Shown: positions 38,154 through 51,238, counted from the first letter of the stretch. The stretch is 64,000 nt of DNA from Dipetalonema caudispina (GCA_013365325.1 JABVXV010000053.1:186001-250000), one strand, 5' to 3'. Made by a program: numbers and translations. The notes: generated by a model from the sequence alone, not told the origin.

Positions 38154-40345
38154 ATGATACCCTAAAATTACTCACTGATAACAAGGTGTAGCAAAGTGGA
38201 TGGATAGAAAAGTGCCATAGGAACTACGCAGGGTTTGAGCGGATTAGCATTATCAGCAGTTATAGGAGCAACTTTTGCCTATTTGAGGAAATGGGTGGAA
38301 GTGTGGATAGGAGATTGAGTAGGAGGAAGCAGAGAGGAAAGGACTAGCGAGTCAATTGTAGGACTGATATCGATAATGGTGATGACGAGAGTACAACAAG
38401 GCCATTTCACAATGAATACGAACTGGAAAGACGCTTTTCGAGGGTGAACAACTGTGAGAAGGAAGAGGACGGACAATCAAGATGACAATGAAATGTTAGG
38501 GGTGACACGAGCCTCTGCCTCATCCATTTTCCTCTTCATCCCACAAAACCGCCGTCGGTTAACATCCTCCCTCCACCAGTCTTCCCCAATGTTAAAATGA
38601 ATATCAACCAACCATCAATCCTTTCCTTCCCTTCCCTATACACATTGCGGATACAATCATAATCAGTCCAGCAATGCCCCTTCACAGAGTGAAATATGAA
38701 TCCCAGTGTACGATGTATCCAAATTATTATCTTCTCAGCTCAACTAATGATATACAATAATCATCAACTGACCTAGTTCTAATCCTCATATTCGAAAATT
38801 GCCTCCTACCCCTTCCTGACAGCGAGCTTTATCGATCCACAAAGTAAGACTGGTAAGACCGTAACTCAAGTCGATTAGATCCACTTCGCCACTATCTGAG
38901 TGAGGTAAATCAAAATAACCGAACTTCAAATTACAATACTTGTACAGATTCAGGAAATTCACTTACTAAACCAGCAAACAAGATGGGAAACCACCCCTAA
39001 CATAAATAGAATCCAAAAACTTTGTTACTGCATTCCAGAAATTCTGAAAATTTTAGGATCTCGGTTTACCATCTCAGTAGCTGAACTAAATGCATTTCCA
39101 GACGGTGTACAAACTCTATAAAACCATTATATACTGTATCTTTCTCTTATCGGGAACATTTGAATGACATTTTTTAAAGAGTTATAAAAAAACTTTTGCT
39201 CGCACCATGATAGGATATTATGCACGTCCATTACTCGACAAACAAATTATGTAAAAAAAGATGATGAAATGACTATGCGAGAAAAAGCAAAAAGGGAATT
39301 GCAAAAAAATCAAATTCTTTTGACACGGGCTTCTACATGAGAATTAAATTGAATTGATAAAATCAATTCAAATTCAAGTTTGAAAACATATGACGAATTT
39401 GAGAACAATTATGTGCATAAGAGATGGTTTACACCAGTCAAAGAAAACAAACAAAAATGCTATTGTGGAATGGAAAATACAGATGAAGTGAATAAAAGAC
39501 ACACTGGTAACAGAGAGAAAGAAGGAAAATAAATGAAAAGAAATGTAAAGTTGGAAAAAATGAAACAAACAGGTAAAGCTCGGTAGTGCAAAACATGCGT
39601 ACACAACGGTTTGGAAGTAAGAGATTATGCTTATGCATCGGTAGTTCAAAGGAGGAGAAAATGAATTTAAAAAATTAGCTGCTTAAGAGCTAAACAGGGA
39701 AAGCTACACATATATTAACGGAACAAAAAGCACAAAATATTAAAGCAGTGTCTTTGAAAATCCTTAAAATGAAGAAATTTTAAAAATATGATGAAAACGA
39801 CTGGAAAAACCCGGCTGCTGGTCGCTATATATAACAAAGTGACTGTTCAAAACTGGAAGACATCTTCAAAACAATGAATATGCTCCAAAACAAATTTTCG
39901 AAAGAAAAAAAAATTCAAAGCATTGGAGCTGCACAGGCTCGACTCCAACCAATACCTTAATCCAAAATCAAAGATTTTCCATCCTCTTCTATCCACACTT
40001 AATCCTCGTTATAAAGGCTCACAACCTGATTTACTTTTTCATCCCATAATATCCGGCAAAATTACAGCTGGCTTTGGCCTTTGATTTCATTTTAAGAATT
40101 CATCTCGAAAGGTAGCTCGAAAATCATAATTATAGTCGAGAATTCTTTTAAAAAAGCAGCCAAGGCAACTCCATCTGATTATATACATAAGTGAGTATCA
40201 AATACAGCAAAAAAGAATTGCGGTAAAAATAAAAAAAAACTGTGCCCATTTGCATAAGCATAAAAAACTATTGAAATGGTTCCAAATGATGAAGTATTAT
40301 GCCAGATAAATCACACTTACTAAACCAGAAAAAAGAGAAAAAATG

Positions 40346-40373
40346 AAAAAAAAAAAAAAAAAAAAAAAAAAAA
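40346..40373. repeat. Poly(A) tract
   Basis: Run of 28 A on the plus strand about 140 bp beyond the GATA-factor stop codon; it would be U-rich in that gene's 3' flank. Confidence 0.9.
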
Positions 40374-40514
40374 CAATAAACCAGATTAAAATACGAAATC
40401 TACGTACTTATCTGCAAATATGTAAAAAAAAGTGTAACTTCTGCTGTTTTTCTGTAATTATGCTGAGGAAAAAAAAAGGACCACTTATCGCCTATGGATT
40501 TAGAAGTACCACAA

Positions 40515-43429
40515 TCAAATGGGTGCCGTCTGATTCTGAGCTTGCAACGCATTCTGCTGTTCAAATAACGGTTTTCCATTGAGATTCCCTTGTAATGTAT
40601 TATGCTGTTGTTCTAGAAGTGCAAATGTAGCTGCAGCTGAAGGTGAAATGGAAATCAGTGAAGAAAGGACTGATTGTGGATTAGCAGACGTAGCATCTTC
40701 TTCTTTGACGCGACGTCTGAAACGCTGCTGGATGATATCTTTTCGCATATGTACCGGTCGGTTTGTCTGCAAAACCGTTTATGAAAATTCGTTTCTTAAT
40801 CATTTAATACCCACCCTCCGACTTCTCCAGTAAAGGATGAAATGAATCAGGAAATCCCAGCAAGTAATTATTGCACGGTAATCAATATGGTTCGATGAAG
40901 CACTGTTTGGTAAGAATGTGGAACGTCCTACGGGAGGGGAAAAGCTTCCACGCGTATGTATGTCTAAGTATCTCCAAGCATTTAAGCGAAATGAATTTTG
41001 TATAATAAGAGATTAAAAAACAAATAAAACATAGAGAAAAATGAAAAGACAAAGTTGCTGATAACGTGATTAACATCAGATGGAAATGTTAACCAGTTAC
41101 CAATAAGTAATAAAAACTTACCCTATGTAAACGGTAATAAAGACCGCACGCATTGCATACTAATTTACCAGTTTGATCCCTCCTCCAAGCTGTCGTCTTC
41201 GTTGTCAAACAATTGCTGCATCGCGACATCGATGGAGAATTGTTACTGCTATTATTACTTGCATCTTCTTCCTCCTGAGAAAAAACCCCAAATTTGCAAA
41301 AACATGCAAAAGTAATGTTGTTTTTGTTCTAAATTAATGCCTTCCAAAATAGCATTAATAGGTATCTCAGCATATCAGAAATTGAAGTCTGTCCTAGAAG
41401 ACTGACATAAAATTTCTTTCACAAAAAGTTATCAAAACAGTCATTTCCCTCAAAACTCGTCAAAAACTTCTCTCCATGAAAAATTATCCTGCACTAACTC
41501 GTAAATATCGCAAACTCAAACCACAGAGAACATCAAGAAAGAGCTTACTTCCATGACGAGGTCATTCACGCCGTCTTCTGTGCTATTTGGTGTAGACGAC
41601 GTAGGAGGATGGGCTGTAGCTGGTTGCTGGCACAGCATTGAAAGAATGTTTTGTTGTGCCGCTGCGTTCGCTCCGCCGGTGGCCATCAAATTTGCGGCCA
41701 ATGAAAAAGAGTCAAAAAGTGCTGCTGCTGGATACATGAAACCGTCCGTCTTTACGGCTGCTTCTATCGGCTTTTGATTTGCAACTGAATCCTGCAGTAA
41801 ATAGGTTAAGAAAATATGCATCCTTTAAAAAAAAAGAAAAGAAAATGCACCATCATCCAAAATGTTTCATTTAATTGCTATAAAATTGACTCCAGAGTAT
41901 CCTAAGAGGGAAAAAATCGAATGACCCATTCAGAAAAACAACGGATATTCATTATATAGTTTAAGTTTTATTCTTAATAATATGCTGGCAATGTAGGTTG
42001 GTAATAGCTTAGAAGGAGCGTTTGCATCAAATAAATCTCCGTTAAGATAACCAGAATATTTTTCATATCTTTTATTAATTCAAAATACTCCCTTCAGTAC
42101 TTCAAAATAACCTAATCCGATACCACCGAGCATATATATATCGAACTGTTATGAGCACTGAGTGTGAAAGCACTTTTGTTTCAGTGCCGAAACAAAACAT
42201 TTTTAAGACAGAGATGTACACTTACCAGATTCTGAGCAAGCAAATTGTTACTGCTGTTAACTTTCTCTACTCTATGTACTGCTTCCCTGTTTGGTTTCCG
42301 TTTCCTGCTACCGCTCAGTGCATGACTGTGATTATCTGTTGGCGTCACCTCACTAAAAATTGAACGACTGACCCATTCTTAATGAGTTTTGCTCTGAACC
42401 AAAAATCCAAGAACAACAGGGACACTGACGTTACTATGAAAGTATTAATACGAAACAAAAAGAATTTACCTTTCAGCGTTTCCTATTGTTGTATCATTAT
42501 TTTCAAGCAGTGAAGGCGATGGGGTCTCTTTCTCCTCTGTTCCACATTCCGAGACCTAGAAAAAATCAATATGCAAATGTGACTAACATTCCTCAGTTTT
42601 ATAATCCAATCAAATTCTAAATCTGAACGAATGAAAAGAAACATCTCTTAAGTGCTACGGAAATGGCTTACCAGTGCAAATAACTGCAGAACTTGAAAAT
42701 ATCAAAAATACCACGTGGGAAGAGGAACTAATTGCAAAAAACCACTTAAAAGTAAGACCAGGTCCATCTCCCGTGCTAATGAATCAAACGAACGAAAGAA
42801 AGCTGTGATTCAATCAGAACACTATATTCCACTACAAAACTACTCAAACAAGAAAAATCCGGAAAATCCATTGTCAACAAATCTTGCTCGGTGGCACTAA
42901 ATTTCAGCAACAAAATCAGGATCCATGAGTGAAGCTGGTCATACCTACCACTTCATCTTTCAGAGTTATCGATCTCTCAGTCGTGCTTTTGTCATCTTCA
43001 GCGCTCACCGCTACATCAACTCCATATCCAGGTTGCCTCAGAGCAAATAATGTTTCAACCCGCACACGTAATTGATCCAACTTGTCGGATAGTTGCGCAA
43101 CACAGTCCTAAAGTCCAAACTACACTTTGTAAATAATATTTTGTATCAACAACTAATAATAATTCTTACTTAATTTTACTAGTAGCAATAAAAATTAGCT
43201 ACAGCAGAAAAAACTACCGATAGTTTCTTTGAAGTGGGACGCATTTGACACAGACAGTTGTCTGCAAACGTTTCGCCTTTTTACGTACAGAGACTTCTAC
43301 GCCAACTACTTCTAAGAATTGAATTTTAAGCTACCAAAACCAAACCTTTATATCAGCATGAAGTTGCCGACACGATGCACAACCCATATTTGTAGTTAAT
43401 GGGAGAGGCGAGGAAGCAACCATTGTCAT
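40515..43429 (-). CDS. egl-18/elt-6: Single-zinc-finger GATA transcription factor (EGL-18/ELT-6 type)
   Basis: Exons in transcript order: 43429-43346, 43107-42949, 42555-42470, 42352-42226, 41791-41549, 41274-41122, 40766-40515: 367 aa, phases consistent. The finger is Cys252-X2-Cys255-X17-Cys273-X2-Cys276 (CSNC...[16 protein letters not shown]), followed by LYYRLHR and a basic tail ([17 protein letters not shown]), which is typical of GATA factors that bind (A/T)GATA(A/G). An upstream basic patch (GSRKRKP) may serve as a nuclear signal. The N-terminal part has a short coiled-coil-like segment ([17 protein letters not shown]). The EGL-18/ELT-6 assignment rests on the single finger with its basic extension; in C. 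elegans these act in seam-cell and vulval fate. The C-terminal Gln-rich exon ends at 40515. Confidence 0.85.
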
Positions 43430-44102
43430 CCTTGCTGCACACACATGCACTCACAGAGAGTTCTATCTCGAACGTTTCTTCAGCTGAGATCGATGATGGT
43501 GCCTTCAACAAAAAAGAATGACGTCATTTTTCGTTATCTTCAAAACAAAATATCCAAGTAATTATAATTTAGAAAGCCGGAACAAGCAATAAACAAGAAA
43601 TTCCATAACAGTGATAAAGAGGAGCAAGGAGAAGGAGACGGTTAGCAAAACGATAGAACAACTTATATTTTAGCACAGATATGGTGATAAACGATATGCA
43701 TACTATCTAACTGTTGCATGAAAAAATTGAATTCATGGGGATAAAGCAATGTTCTAACAGTGACATTCATGGGCAAGAGAGCTTGGAGACTGAATTACAG
43801 GAAAAGTAATAATCTAGTAATAATCTAGGTCGTAATAACCGAATATGGTTACATGCTTGAATTACATGGAAAAATCAGACATCCACGAAATGGATTTCTG
43901 AATTTGAAGTAATGATAGCGAAAAGCAAGAATAAAAATTTGCTGAACAATGTAAAGTTTGTAAAGTCGAAGATGAACAGCGTGGTGAGTGTTGAATAGAG
44001 AGGGAACGGGAAGATGGAGGAATACTCAATGAGTCACATCAATGAACATCACCAGTACCCTCTGTAAAACCAGTTCACAACACGGTCACTTGGAGCATAA
44101 GA

Positions 44103-44150
44103 AGGAGGAGGAGGAGGAAAAAGAGGAGGAGGAGGAGGAGGAGGAGGAGT
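44103..44150. repeat. (GGA)n purine tract
   Basis: Purine-only run of GGA units with one A-rich interruption on the plus strand, about 0.7 kb upstream of the GATA-factor start. Confidence 0.85.
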
Positions 44151-45522
44151 AGGAGCAGCGGGGACAGTACGTCGTCACCTAGGTTAATCGTCAAACGATA
44201 AGAACATAAACTTGTCACCTAGGTTAGCACAAAGAACTGTTATTTACTCAGTTGGGTACTAGCTGGATCCAGTGCCACCAGCAACTGCAACACTACCTGC
44301 TACCACGAATATTTTCCGCTGTGTGTCATACAGGTCAATCATGCATATGTCACCAAATGATAGGCACGCCTCTCGTATGCCACAGAGGTTATCCTCTCAT
44401 TGTTATTTATTTGCATATCTCCGATCGTCCAACCCCTACCTCACGACCTACCCACATCCCATCAGCTCATCATCACCAACTACAAATCGTCAACATGATT
44501 ACATCATTAACCTTAACTAAGACTCTATTGTACACCAGTTTCTGAACACTGGGAAAAACAATTTCCGAGAGAGCATCAACAACAATCTCTGTTTCCTTCT
44601 ATGAAAAGCAGATACCGTTTCAATAGGGAAACTGATAAGGGGAGCAATCTGGATGTAGCTCGTAATACTATTGTAAAATCCAGATCCAGCCGATTTGTAG
44701 CATTAAATTGTATTTTATTTCAGCAATACTAAATAATTCCTCTACACACTTGCTACTCCTTCCGTTTTCTGTACATTGCCAAACGGCATGTGCTGCAGAA
44801 CGACCCGCTAAAACTTTGTCATGCAAGACGTCCAAAATTTGCTGCATATTTGTACGCAGCATTCAGTAAGCTTATAAATCAAATGTGATGAAAAGATGGC
44901 ATTAACAGCAAGCAACACTGACCACATGCGCTGGGAGAGAATATGTTTTCAGCTTTGAATAAACCACGTGAATATTTCTTATAATAGATGAAACTATCAA
45001 AAAATAAGTACAATCTAAGCAGTTAGTAAACATGGCAGACTCTTACCACGATTAAGACAGCTCAGCTTTTAAATAATCGACTGTTAGCAAGAAACAATTC
45101 GCTCGCATTACTTTTGACGTTGTGGTATTTATGAATCGACTGTGACAGAAAGATGATCAGGTTATATCAGACGGATCACCACTTTGTAGCGTCAGCTAAG
45201 ACTGATGAAGGTGGTGAAATTAACGTGGAACATGTCACAGAAAGCAAAAAGCTGGAAGGATGAAGTGAGTTTTAAAATGATATGACATGGAGTGACGGAA
45301 CGGTTTGACGGCTTCAAAGGGAAATGTTAAGGCATAAAAAGGTGAAGTGTCAGCATGAATCACGGAAGGAAAAGCAATCCGATGGCTTGCAAGCAAAGTT
45401 TCAAATCAATTGAAGAAGAGCTCTGGAAAGATATAGTGGAGCTGTATGAACGCATTACAGGTAGAACGTTAGACACTGATCATTTCGCACCTGCGACTGA
45501 TTAACTTCAACAACCGCCACTC

Positions 45523-45554
45523 AACAACAGCAGCAGCAGCAGCATTATCATCAT

Positions 45555-45585
<31 letters not shown>

Positions 45586-45618
45586 AGCATCAGCAGCAGC
45601 ATCAGCAGCAGCATCAAC
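45523..45618. repeat. (CAG)n/(CAT)n compound trinucleotide repeat
   Basis: CAG units, then about ten CAT units, then CAG units, then three CAGCAGCAT units. No open frame with splice sites runs through it, so it looks noncoding. Confidence 0.9.
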
Positions 45619-47757
45619 ATAACATAACTGAACGCTACAGTAACTAACAGTGCTAATAATAAACTGTTCGAAACAGTACCATATATTGAATATTTTATTT
45701 CATTTCATGCAGATTTACTATTATGAACTAATACTAACATCGACCATTTGGTAAACTGCCAAATGACAACGACCACATCAACTGACAACATCATTAACAA
45801 CGCCTAACAGCTTGCAGCAAGGCGGATTGGACTAATACACAACTCAACTGCTGATTTATGCAACCAATAGTAGTATAGCAATGAGCATGTCACAGCCAGA
45901 TGTTTCACGCTACTAATCAGGTAGACTCGATGACCAGTAGGCGAAAATATGCTTGCTAACAATGATGCCATGATGCCAACGCTGCATCGATCATTCTCAT
46001 TTTTATTATGACACAAACTAACTAAGTTTCTGATGATGTGACGTCTACTCAAAAGATGCAACAATTTTTCACTTGCCTCTGGGGAGAGAGGCATATGAAG
46101 GTCGTAGAACTAGAATGTTGATTAAAAAAACAATAAGAGCACATCATCTAAGCCTGTGGACCAATAACACCTTCAATTAAAAAAGTTAATTCTTATTAAT
46201 TCGAGTCTTTTTGAATGGGATTTCCCAGAAAGTTGTGAAAAAATTACTGGTTTGTTGGACGATGGTAAGAACGGGGATGAGACGATAACAATTAAAGAGA
46301 AAGTGAAGGGGTCGATTGATATTTATCGGAATAGTATCAGCATCACGGCTTAATGCGTCAACTGCTCACGTAGTTGACGCAGGTTAGGAAATGGAAGAGG
46401 ACAGAGAGATGAAGGATGAGAAAGACATAATAATATCTCATCGTCAGTAGCGAGTAACATAATCTGTCACAAAGAACAACGATCTCGATCAATCACTCTC
46501 TACAACACTTCTGTCCCGTTCTCGCCTTCGCTTACAACTACGTCTTCGTCTCGTCTCTTCTATGGATGTCTCGACAATGGAGGTTCGATTGGCAGTGTTC
46601 CCTCCCTCTATTGCTTGTTTCGCCTATTATCGTAGAAGTAGAAGTAGCAAGAGAGGTAACGTTGATGGCTGGTGGAAGTGGTGTTGCGGGTCGATGACGA
46701 CGACAGCAGTAACCCTTTGCCCACTCTCTGATAGCACTTATCAACTCACTAACTCAGGAATAGAAGCAAGAGAGAGACACAGCAGGAGAGCCCAGCATCA
46801 CTAATCAACAGAGCAACACTACTCCTACCTCAAAAGCCCATTGTTAGTAGTAGCAGTCACCCTCACCCGTATCCTGTCACTCCCCTCTCACCGTTGACTG
46901 TCCCCTTGTCCCCTTCCCTTATCCTCGTTGTTGTTAGCGCACCTACCATAACCCCACCTCTTCCCTAAACATAACATCCAAAATTCACTCAGAAGTCAGT
47001 CAATCATTAGTAAATCACCTACAAGGAACTCATTTCGGTTTTCTTAACTTCTCCTTCCACACCTTATGCTTTCCTCTATCCATACCTCCGGCCACTTACC
47101 GACCCAATCATTCCCTTCTTAACAGGTAGTGCAAACAGAAAGACCGAGTCACCACCGACAAACTAAAACTCATTCTGACCAGATGAAGCGACGGTCCCTC
47201 TCATCCATCTGTCAACCACTGCTCAAACCTTTTTCCTCATGTAAACATCATTATCAGTGTATGCGCCGTAGCAGAACTCCCCAGAATCAGTTGAAATCAC
47301 TTCCCGAAAATCTCTGTTTAGTATAAATCCCTTAGCATTCTCAGTGATCTGTGCTCCCTCCCAGTCTCTCCGAAAAATAACAAACATGCAAATAACAGCA
47401 TCCTCTAATACTACCTTACACAACAACATCGATTTTCGCATCATATCAATAATAAAAGTGACAACTGCAAAATGTCGTAGAGCAACAACTCCTTGTCAAG
47501 CTTATTAATACAACATTATCGATTTTTTTTGAATTTAATGGTAACACATTGATAGGTACAACGCATCCTACGCAACGAGACAACGTAATTTCGGGTAATA
47601 AATGTACTGATGATGATCTACATGGATATGTTCAATATCACTGTTCACTGTTGATAAAATATATCCCAAAAGTAACAGTAACCTAAGGATGAAGGATATT
47701 TCACTTTTATGGATATTCATTGCTAACGAACGTGTATAAATGCCTGCATGAAACTGT

Positions 47758-47811
47758 ATGTATGTGTATGTGTATGTGTATGTGTATGTGTGTGTGTATG
47801 TGGTGTATGTG
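47758..47811. repeat. (TATGTG)n / (TG)n microsatellite
   Basis: Hexanucleotide TATGTG units passing into TG repeats. Confidence 0.85.
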
Positions 47812-48389
47812 TTCGATGAAAAAGTCGAACTTGACTCGATTCGACCCAGTTCCATTGGTTCGCATATTAAACTTCCCCTGGGTGACAACGTATCAAAGAA
47901 TTATCCTTGGATTGTGGGTCAATGAAGCACAAACACAAAAAATCGCTATTCAAAAGACATTGGAATCAGTGGTCGCATAAATCTTCCCTTGATGGCTTTT
48001 TTTTCGTTTGAATTGCAAATAAGATAGCGTGACTATCAATGGAATAAATGAAGAGACGTGAGGAGGAAGATGGAGCAGAACAATTTAATGTCCATCTTAA
48101 CAAACGTATTGGTGATCTGAAGAAAGATGTAGCGGGAAGATGGACATATAAACTTCAAATACACATATAGAAACCTACATCAAACACTTTATTGCGCTTT
48201 ATGTTCTCGTTAAAACCAGACAGAATCCCTATCTCCGGAAGCCTCAATAAGGTGAAAGCTAACAAAATCAAATATAACCTTGCACTTTACTAAAACGATA
48301 ATTCCGCCTTCTTAGGAAAACAAAGAAACGTGGATTATATGGTGAAAATCGAAAGCTACCGAAAGAAACTATGCAATGCGTGGATTGCT

Positions 48390-48505
48390 TGGATGGATGG
48401 ATGGATGGATGGATTGACGGATGGATGGATGGATATGGATGGATGGATGTGGATGGATGGATGGATGGATGGATGGATGGATGGATGGATGGATGGATGG
48501 ATGGA
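48390..48505. repeat. (GGAT)n tetranucleotide array
   Basis: About 115 bp of GGAT/GATG units with a few interruptions. It yields a repetitive open frame (WMDG-type peptide) that I take as an artefact. Confidence 0.92.
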
Positions 48506-49608
48506 CTACTGAGTCAGTAAGTAGTAACTGATGGGAGAGAGGGATTGGATAAAAATTTGTGTGCTGAAATGGTAATCAATGTTTCCTGAGTGATATGCAG
48601 CAGGAGTTTGAAATGGGGTGCGCAGTCACCACCATCAGAATGCAAACATACGACTGAATGGATGGAAAAGGAGGAAGGAGAGGTGGGGGAAAGGGAAAAG
48701 GAGAAAAGACGGGCTGAGGACCGGAGCAAAGGATTATGTTAATGGCTGTAGAAGAGACAGAGGTCAACCCACCGTAGAGGTCATTTTCTTTAACAAATAA
48801 AACACCTGCTGATAGGGCAATCCGCGATCGTCACATCACGTCACATGCTATTTTCTTCCTTTCTCGGAATCTGTTCGCATCAGTTCTCTCCAACATTATT
48901 TCAGCTGATGCTAATTGCCTGTACAGAATCCTCTTTCAAAAAATTTACTGCAAAAGGAACACAAATCGTGCTAGGAAGAGAGCGTAGTAAGAATTCAGTC
49001 CTTATAGAAAAATCTAGTCCCACACTCGAGTTCTAACTTTGAAATGTGAGACTGAATTACGAGCTTTCATAATGGTTAAGCGAGTACCTGTAGTTGGAAG
49101 TCCTAAAAAATTTCAGCAAAAAGAGAGAATGAATGAGAAACTGAAGTATTATGATGGTGTTTGGAACGATGTTTTTTTCGCCTCACCTTTACCTAACTCC
49201 TACTTCAACACTTTTGGCTTTTCCAGTCAGTTGAAACAGAAAAACAACTAACCCGGTAGCCATGTAAAAGAAACATCGGGACACACAGAATCAATGGGCT
49301 TGCGAACACCGCTAATATATTGATACATGAATCCGACTTAACCGCGCTTTGACATATGCCTAATCAATCAACAATTCCTAAACACCGAACCATAGACAAC
49401 TTGGGAGTTTCTGAACTAGCGCAACTATCATATATACATGCGATAAATATCCCAAAGGATGGATTTGTCATTGCATCGATCTAGTGCTCTCGTCCGCAAT
49501 AATCGATTTCCTCACTAAGAATCAGTGTACGAAATATCGGTCGCGGCGCAATATTCATTTTACTACCATCGTAATTAGCATAGACAGGAAAATGGTTATC
49601 AATAAATG

Positions 49609-50683
49609 TCAAGAGTGATAGTTACTACCAGAGGACATTTTGAAAACTGGTGATATTGGCTGATAACAAACAGTCTAACTCATGGTGAAATAAATAAACA
49701 ACGTAATCGTTGAGATCTAGCCATCCTTACCTTTATGTCACTTTCTGAAGCATCTCTTTCGTGTTTCTGCTATTTTTCTTACCTGTATTAAACTACTTTC
49801 CATTTCTAAAGATATCTTGTGAAACCGAAAGTTAATAATAAACAAAAACTGAATAATGAGCAGGCAAGAATACTCTCTGATGTCATTATCAAGATAAACC
49901 TCATCGGATTGCTGTCATAAGATATCCTACCAATAATCTCACCAAAACAATGTCTCGACGACCGAAAGCAAGGACATCAGAGAGTTTTAAATCAACTTCA
50001 TTCAGAAATGCATCAACTATTCCAAGAAATACAAAACCATTTAGAGCTCGAGGTTGAGACATTCTTGCAGTTTAGTGCCACTATGCTTTCGATGTGGCTT
50101 CCGCGTTTGACGTTTTTGTAGTTAGTAATTTAAGGGCAGAACTTTCATTCAGAAAATAATGAATATGGAAAACTCTCGCAAGATTCACAGCTCACTACAG
50201 AAAAGTAAGGCACACTTAAAATAAAAGGTCCGGTGAAAACACGAAAAACGAAATGAAACTCAAGGACACGACTTACGATTTTCTTTTAGTCTCGTCCTCT
50301 CTATACCTCATCCAAACACGACCGCCGGTGACAGGTCGACTATTTATAAACTTGACATGAGGCACGATGGAGTAGTGATTTGAGTTTTCTGAAATAAGAA
50401 CAACGCGTGACTCAGCGACCTCGTTATTGCTTTTTTCAGGTTGTATTTAAAATTACTTACCATTCCTTCAAAAATTTGTTGAAGAAAGTGTGGTCCATTT
50501 AAAAACAGATTTTATCACCAAGAGAAAGAAAACTGATAACAAGGAAATGGCAAAATATACATCCCAACACTTTGCATTAATAAATATTTGATATACAAAC
50601 AAGTGATTTACTTTCAAGCTTCTGGATGAATGGATTAAAATTGGGAATTCCACTTAACGAAGTGAATTCCGCAAGTCCTTCAT
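49609..50683 (-). CDS. Candidate small multi-exon gene, function unknown
   Basis: Exons in transcript order: 50683-50659, 50388-50277, 50063-49943, 49766-49731, 49659-49609, about 114 aa; every junction keeps phase and the last exon has an in-frame stop. Exon 2 has strong sites (TTATTTCAG acceptor, GTAAGTC donor) and encodes VPHVKFINSRPVTGGRVW; exon 3 encodes ALNGFVFLGIVDAFLNEV and DLKLSDVLAFGRRDIVL; exon 4 is only 36 nt and ends in GTAAGG. The spacing G-x4-G-x4-F-x-N-x3-L-K-L recalls the Sm1 motif of Sm/LSM proteins, and the size would suit one, but no clear Sm2 motif is seen. Weak points: the acceptors at 50064 and 49767, and the 25-nt first exon. Exon 3 has its own ATG (50062), so a shorter protein is possible, and exon 4 could also join the GATA factor in phase. 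Confidence 0.4.
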
Positions 50684-51238
50684 GTCTTTTTGGCTAATTC
50701 ACAAGCCTTTATAAGTATTAACCATGAAAGTTACAAATACTCAGTTAAACAACTTCACGGTACAGTAACATCAAAGATTATTAATTCTTGGCTCGATAAT
50801 AATAGATAATTATGTAATGCAGCAAACAATTCATTAGACTGCAAAATTTTCTGCTAAGTAAAATTCAAATTCTCAAGTCCGTAAGAATAGCAATACAGCC
50901 ATATGTCGACAATCACATCTTTATAAATAAATGTGTCACAAATGTTTTGCTTTTCTAAATTATATCAATAACCCGTAGTGACAAGAAAACTGTATTGTCA
51001 TAACAGTTTCTAAAGATATATTAAGAAAATTTCAGTTATAAGGTAACTTTTTAAGCTATCATAAAAAGAAATTCCTACGCTTACAGAGAAACAATGTTTA
51101 CAAAAAAGCTAGAACAAGACAAAATGAAGCACCAATCATTCGATATAGGTGCTCGTAGGTATCACATGAAATTAATTCTTTGCCTATAGTTCAGCATCCT
51201 TTGTGTACAAATTATTGAAAAATCAATCATGAACAAAT

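Larger units (their letters stand above)
36539..40514. other. Intergenic region between signal peptide peptidase and the GATA factor
   Basis: 4 kb with no supportable gene; the two flanking genes converge here. It holds a poly(A) run near 36895-36914, a G-rich run at 37800-37828, a TA/TG microsatellite near 38097-38153 and a long poly(A) run at 40346-40373. Short open frames at 37514-38191 run through simple repeats and show no recognisable protein. Confidence 0.6.
43430..49608. other. Repeat-rich upstream region of the GATA factor
   Basis: About 6.2 kb without a confirmed gene. It carries GGA, CAG/CAT, TATGTG and GGAT repeats and scattered TGATAA sites. Two minus-strand frames (44668-44862 and 47223-47444) have some look of coding exons and could be alternative first exons of the GATA gene, but nothing confirms them. 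Confidence 0.5.

Noticed and set aside
44252..44545. Overlapping plus-strand frames of 97 and 82 codons
   Set aside because: Two mutually exclusive frames over the same DNA next to simple repeats, neither with recognisable protein features.
45804..46094. 96-codon minus-strand frame starting MPLSPEASEKLL
   Set aside because: The first third looks plausible, but the rest is AT-driven, it has no recognisable domain and no splice sites leading to the GATA gene in phase.
48330..48512. Repetitive WMDG-type frame
   Set aside because: Produced by the GGAT tetranucleotide array; all frames of such an array can stay open.
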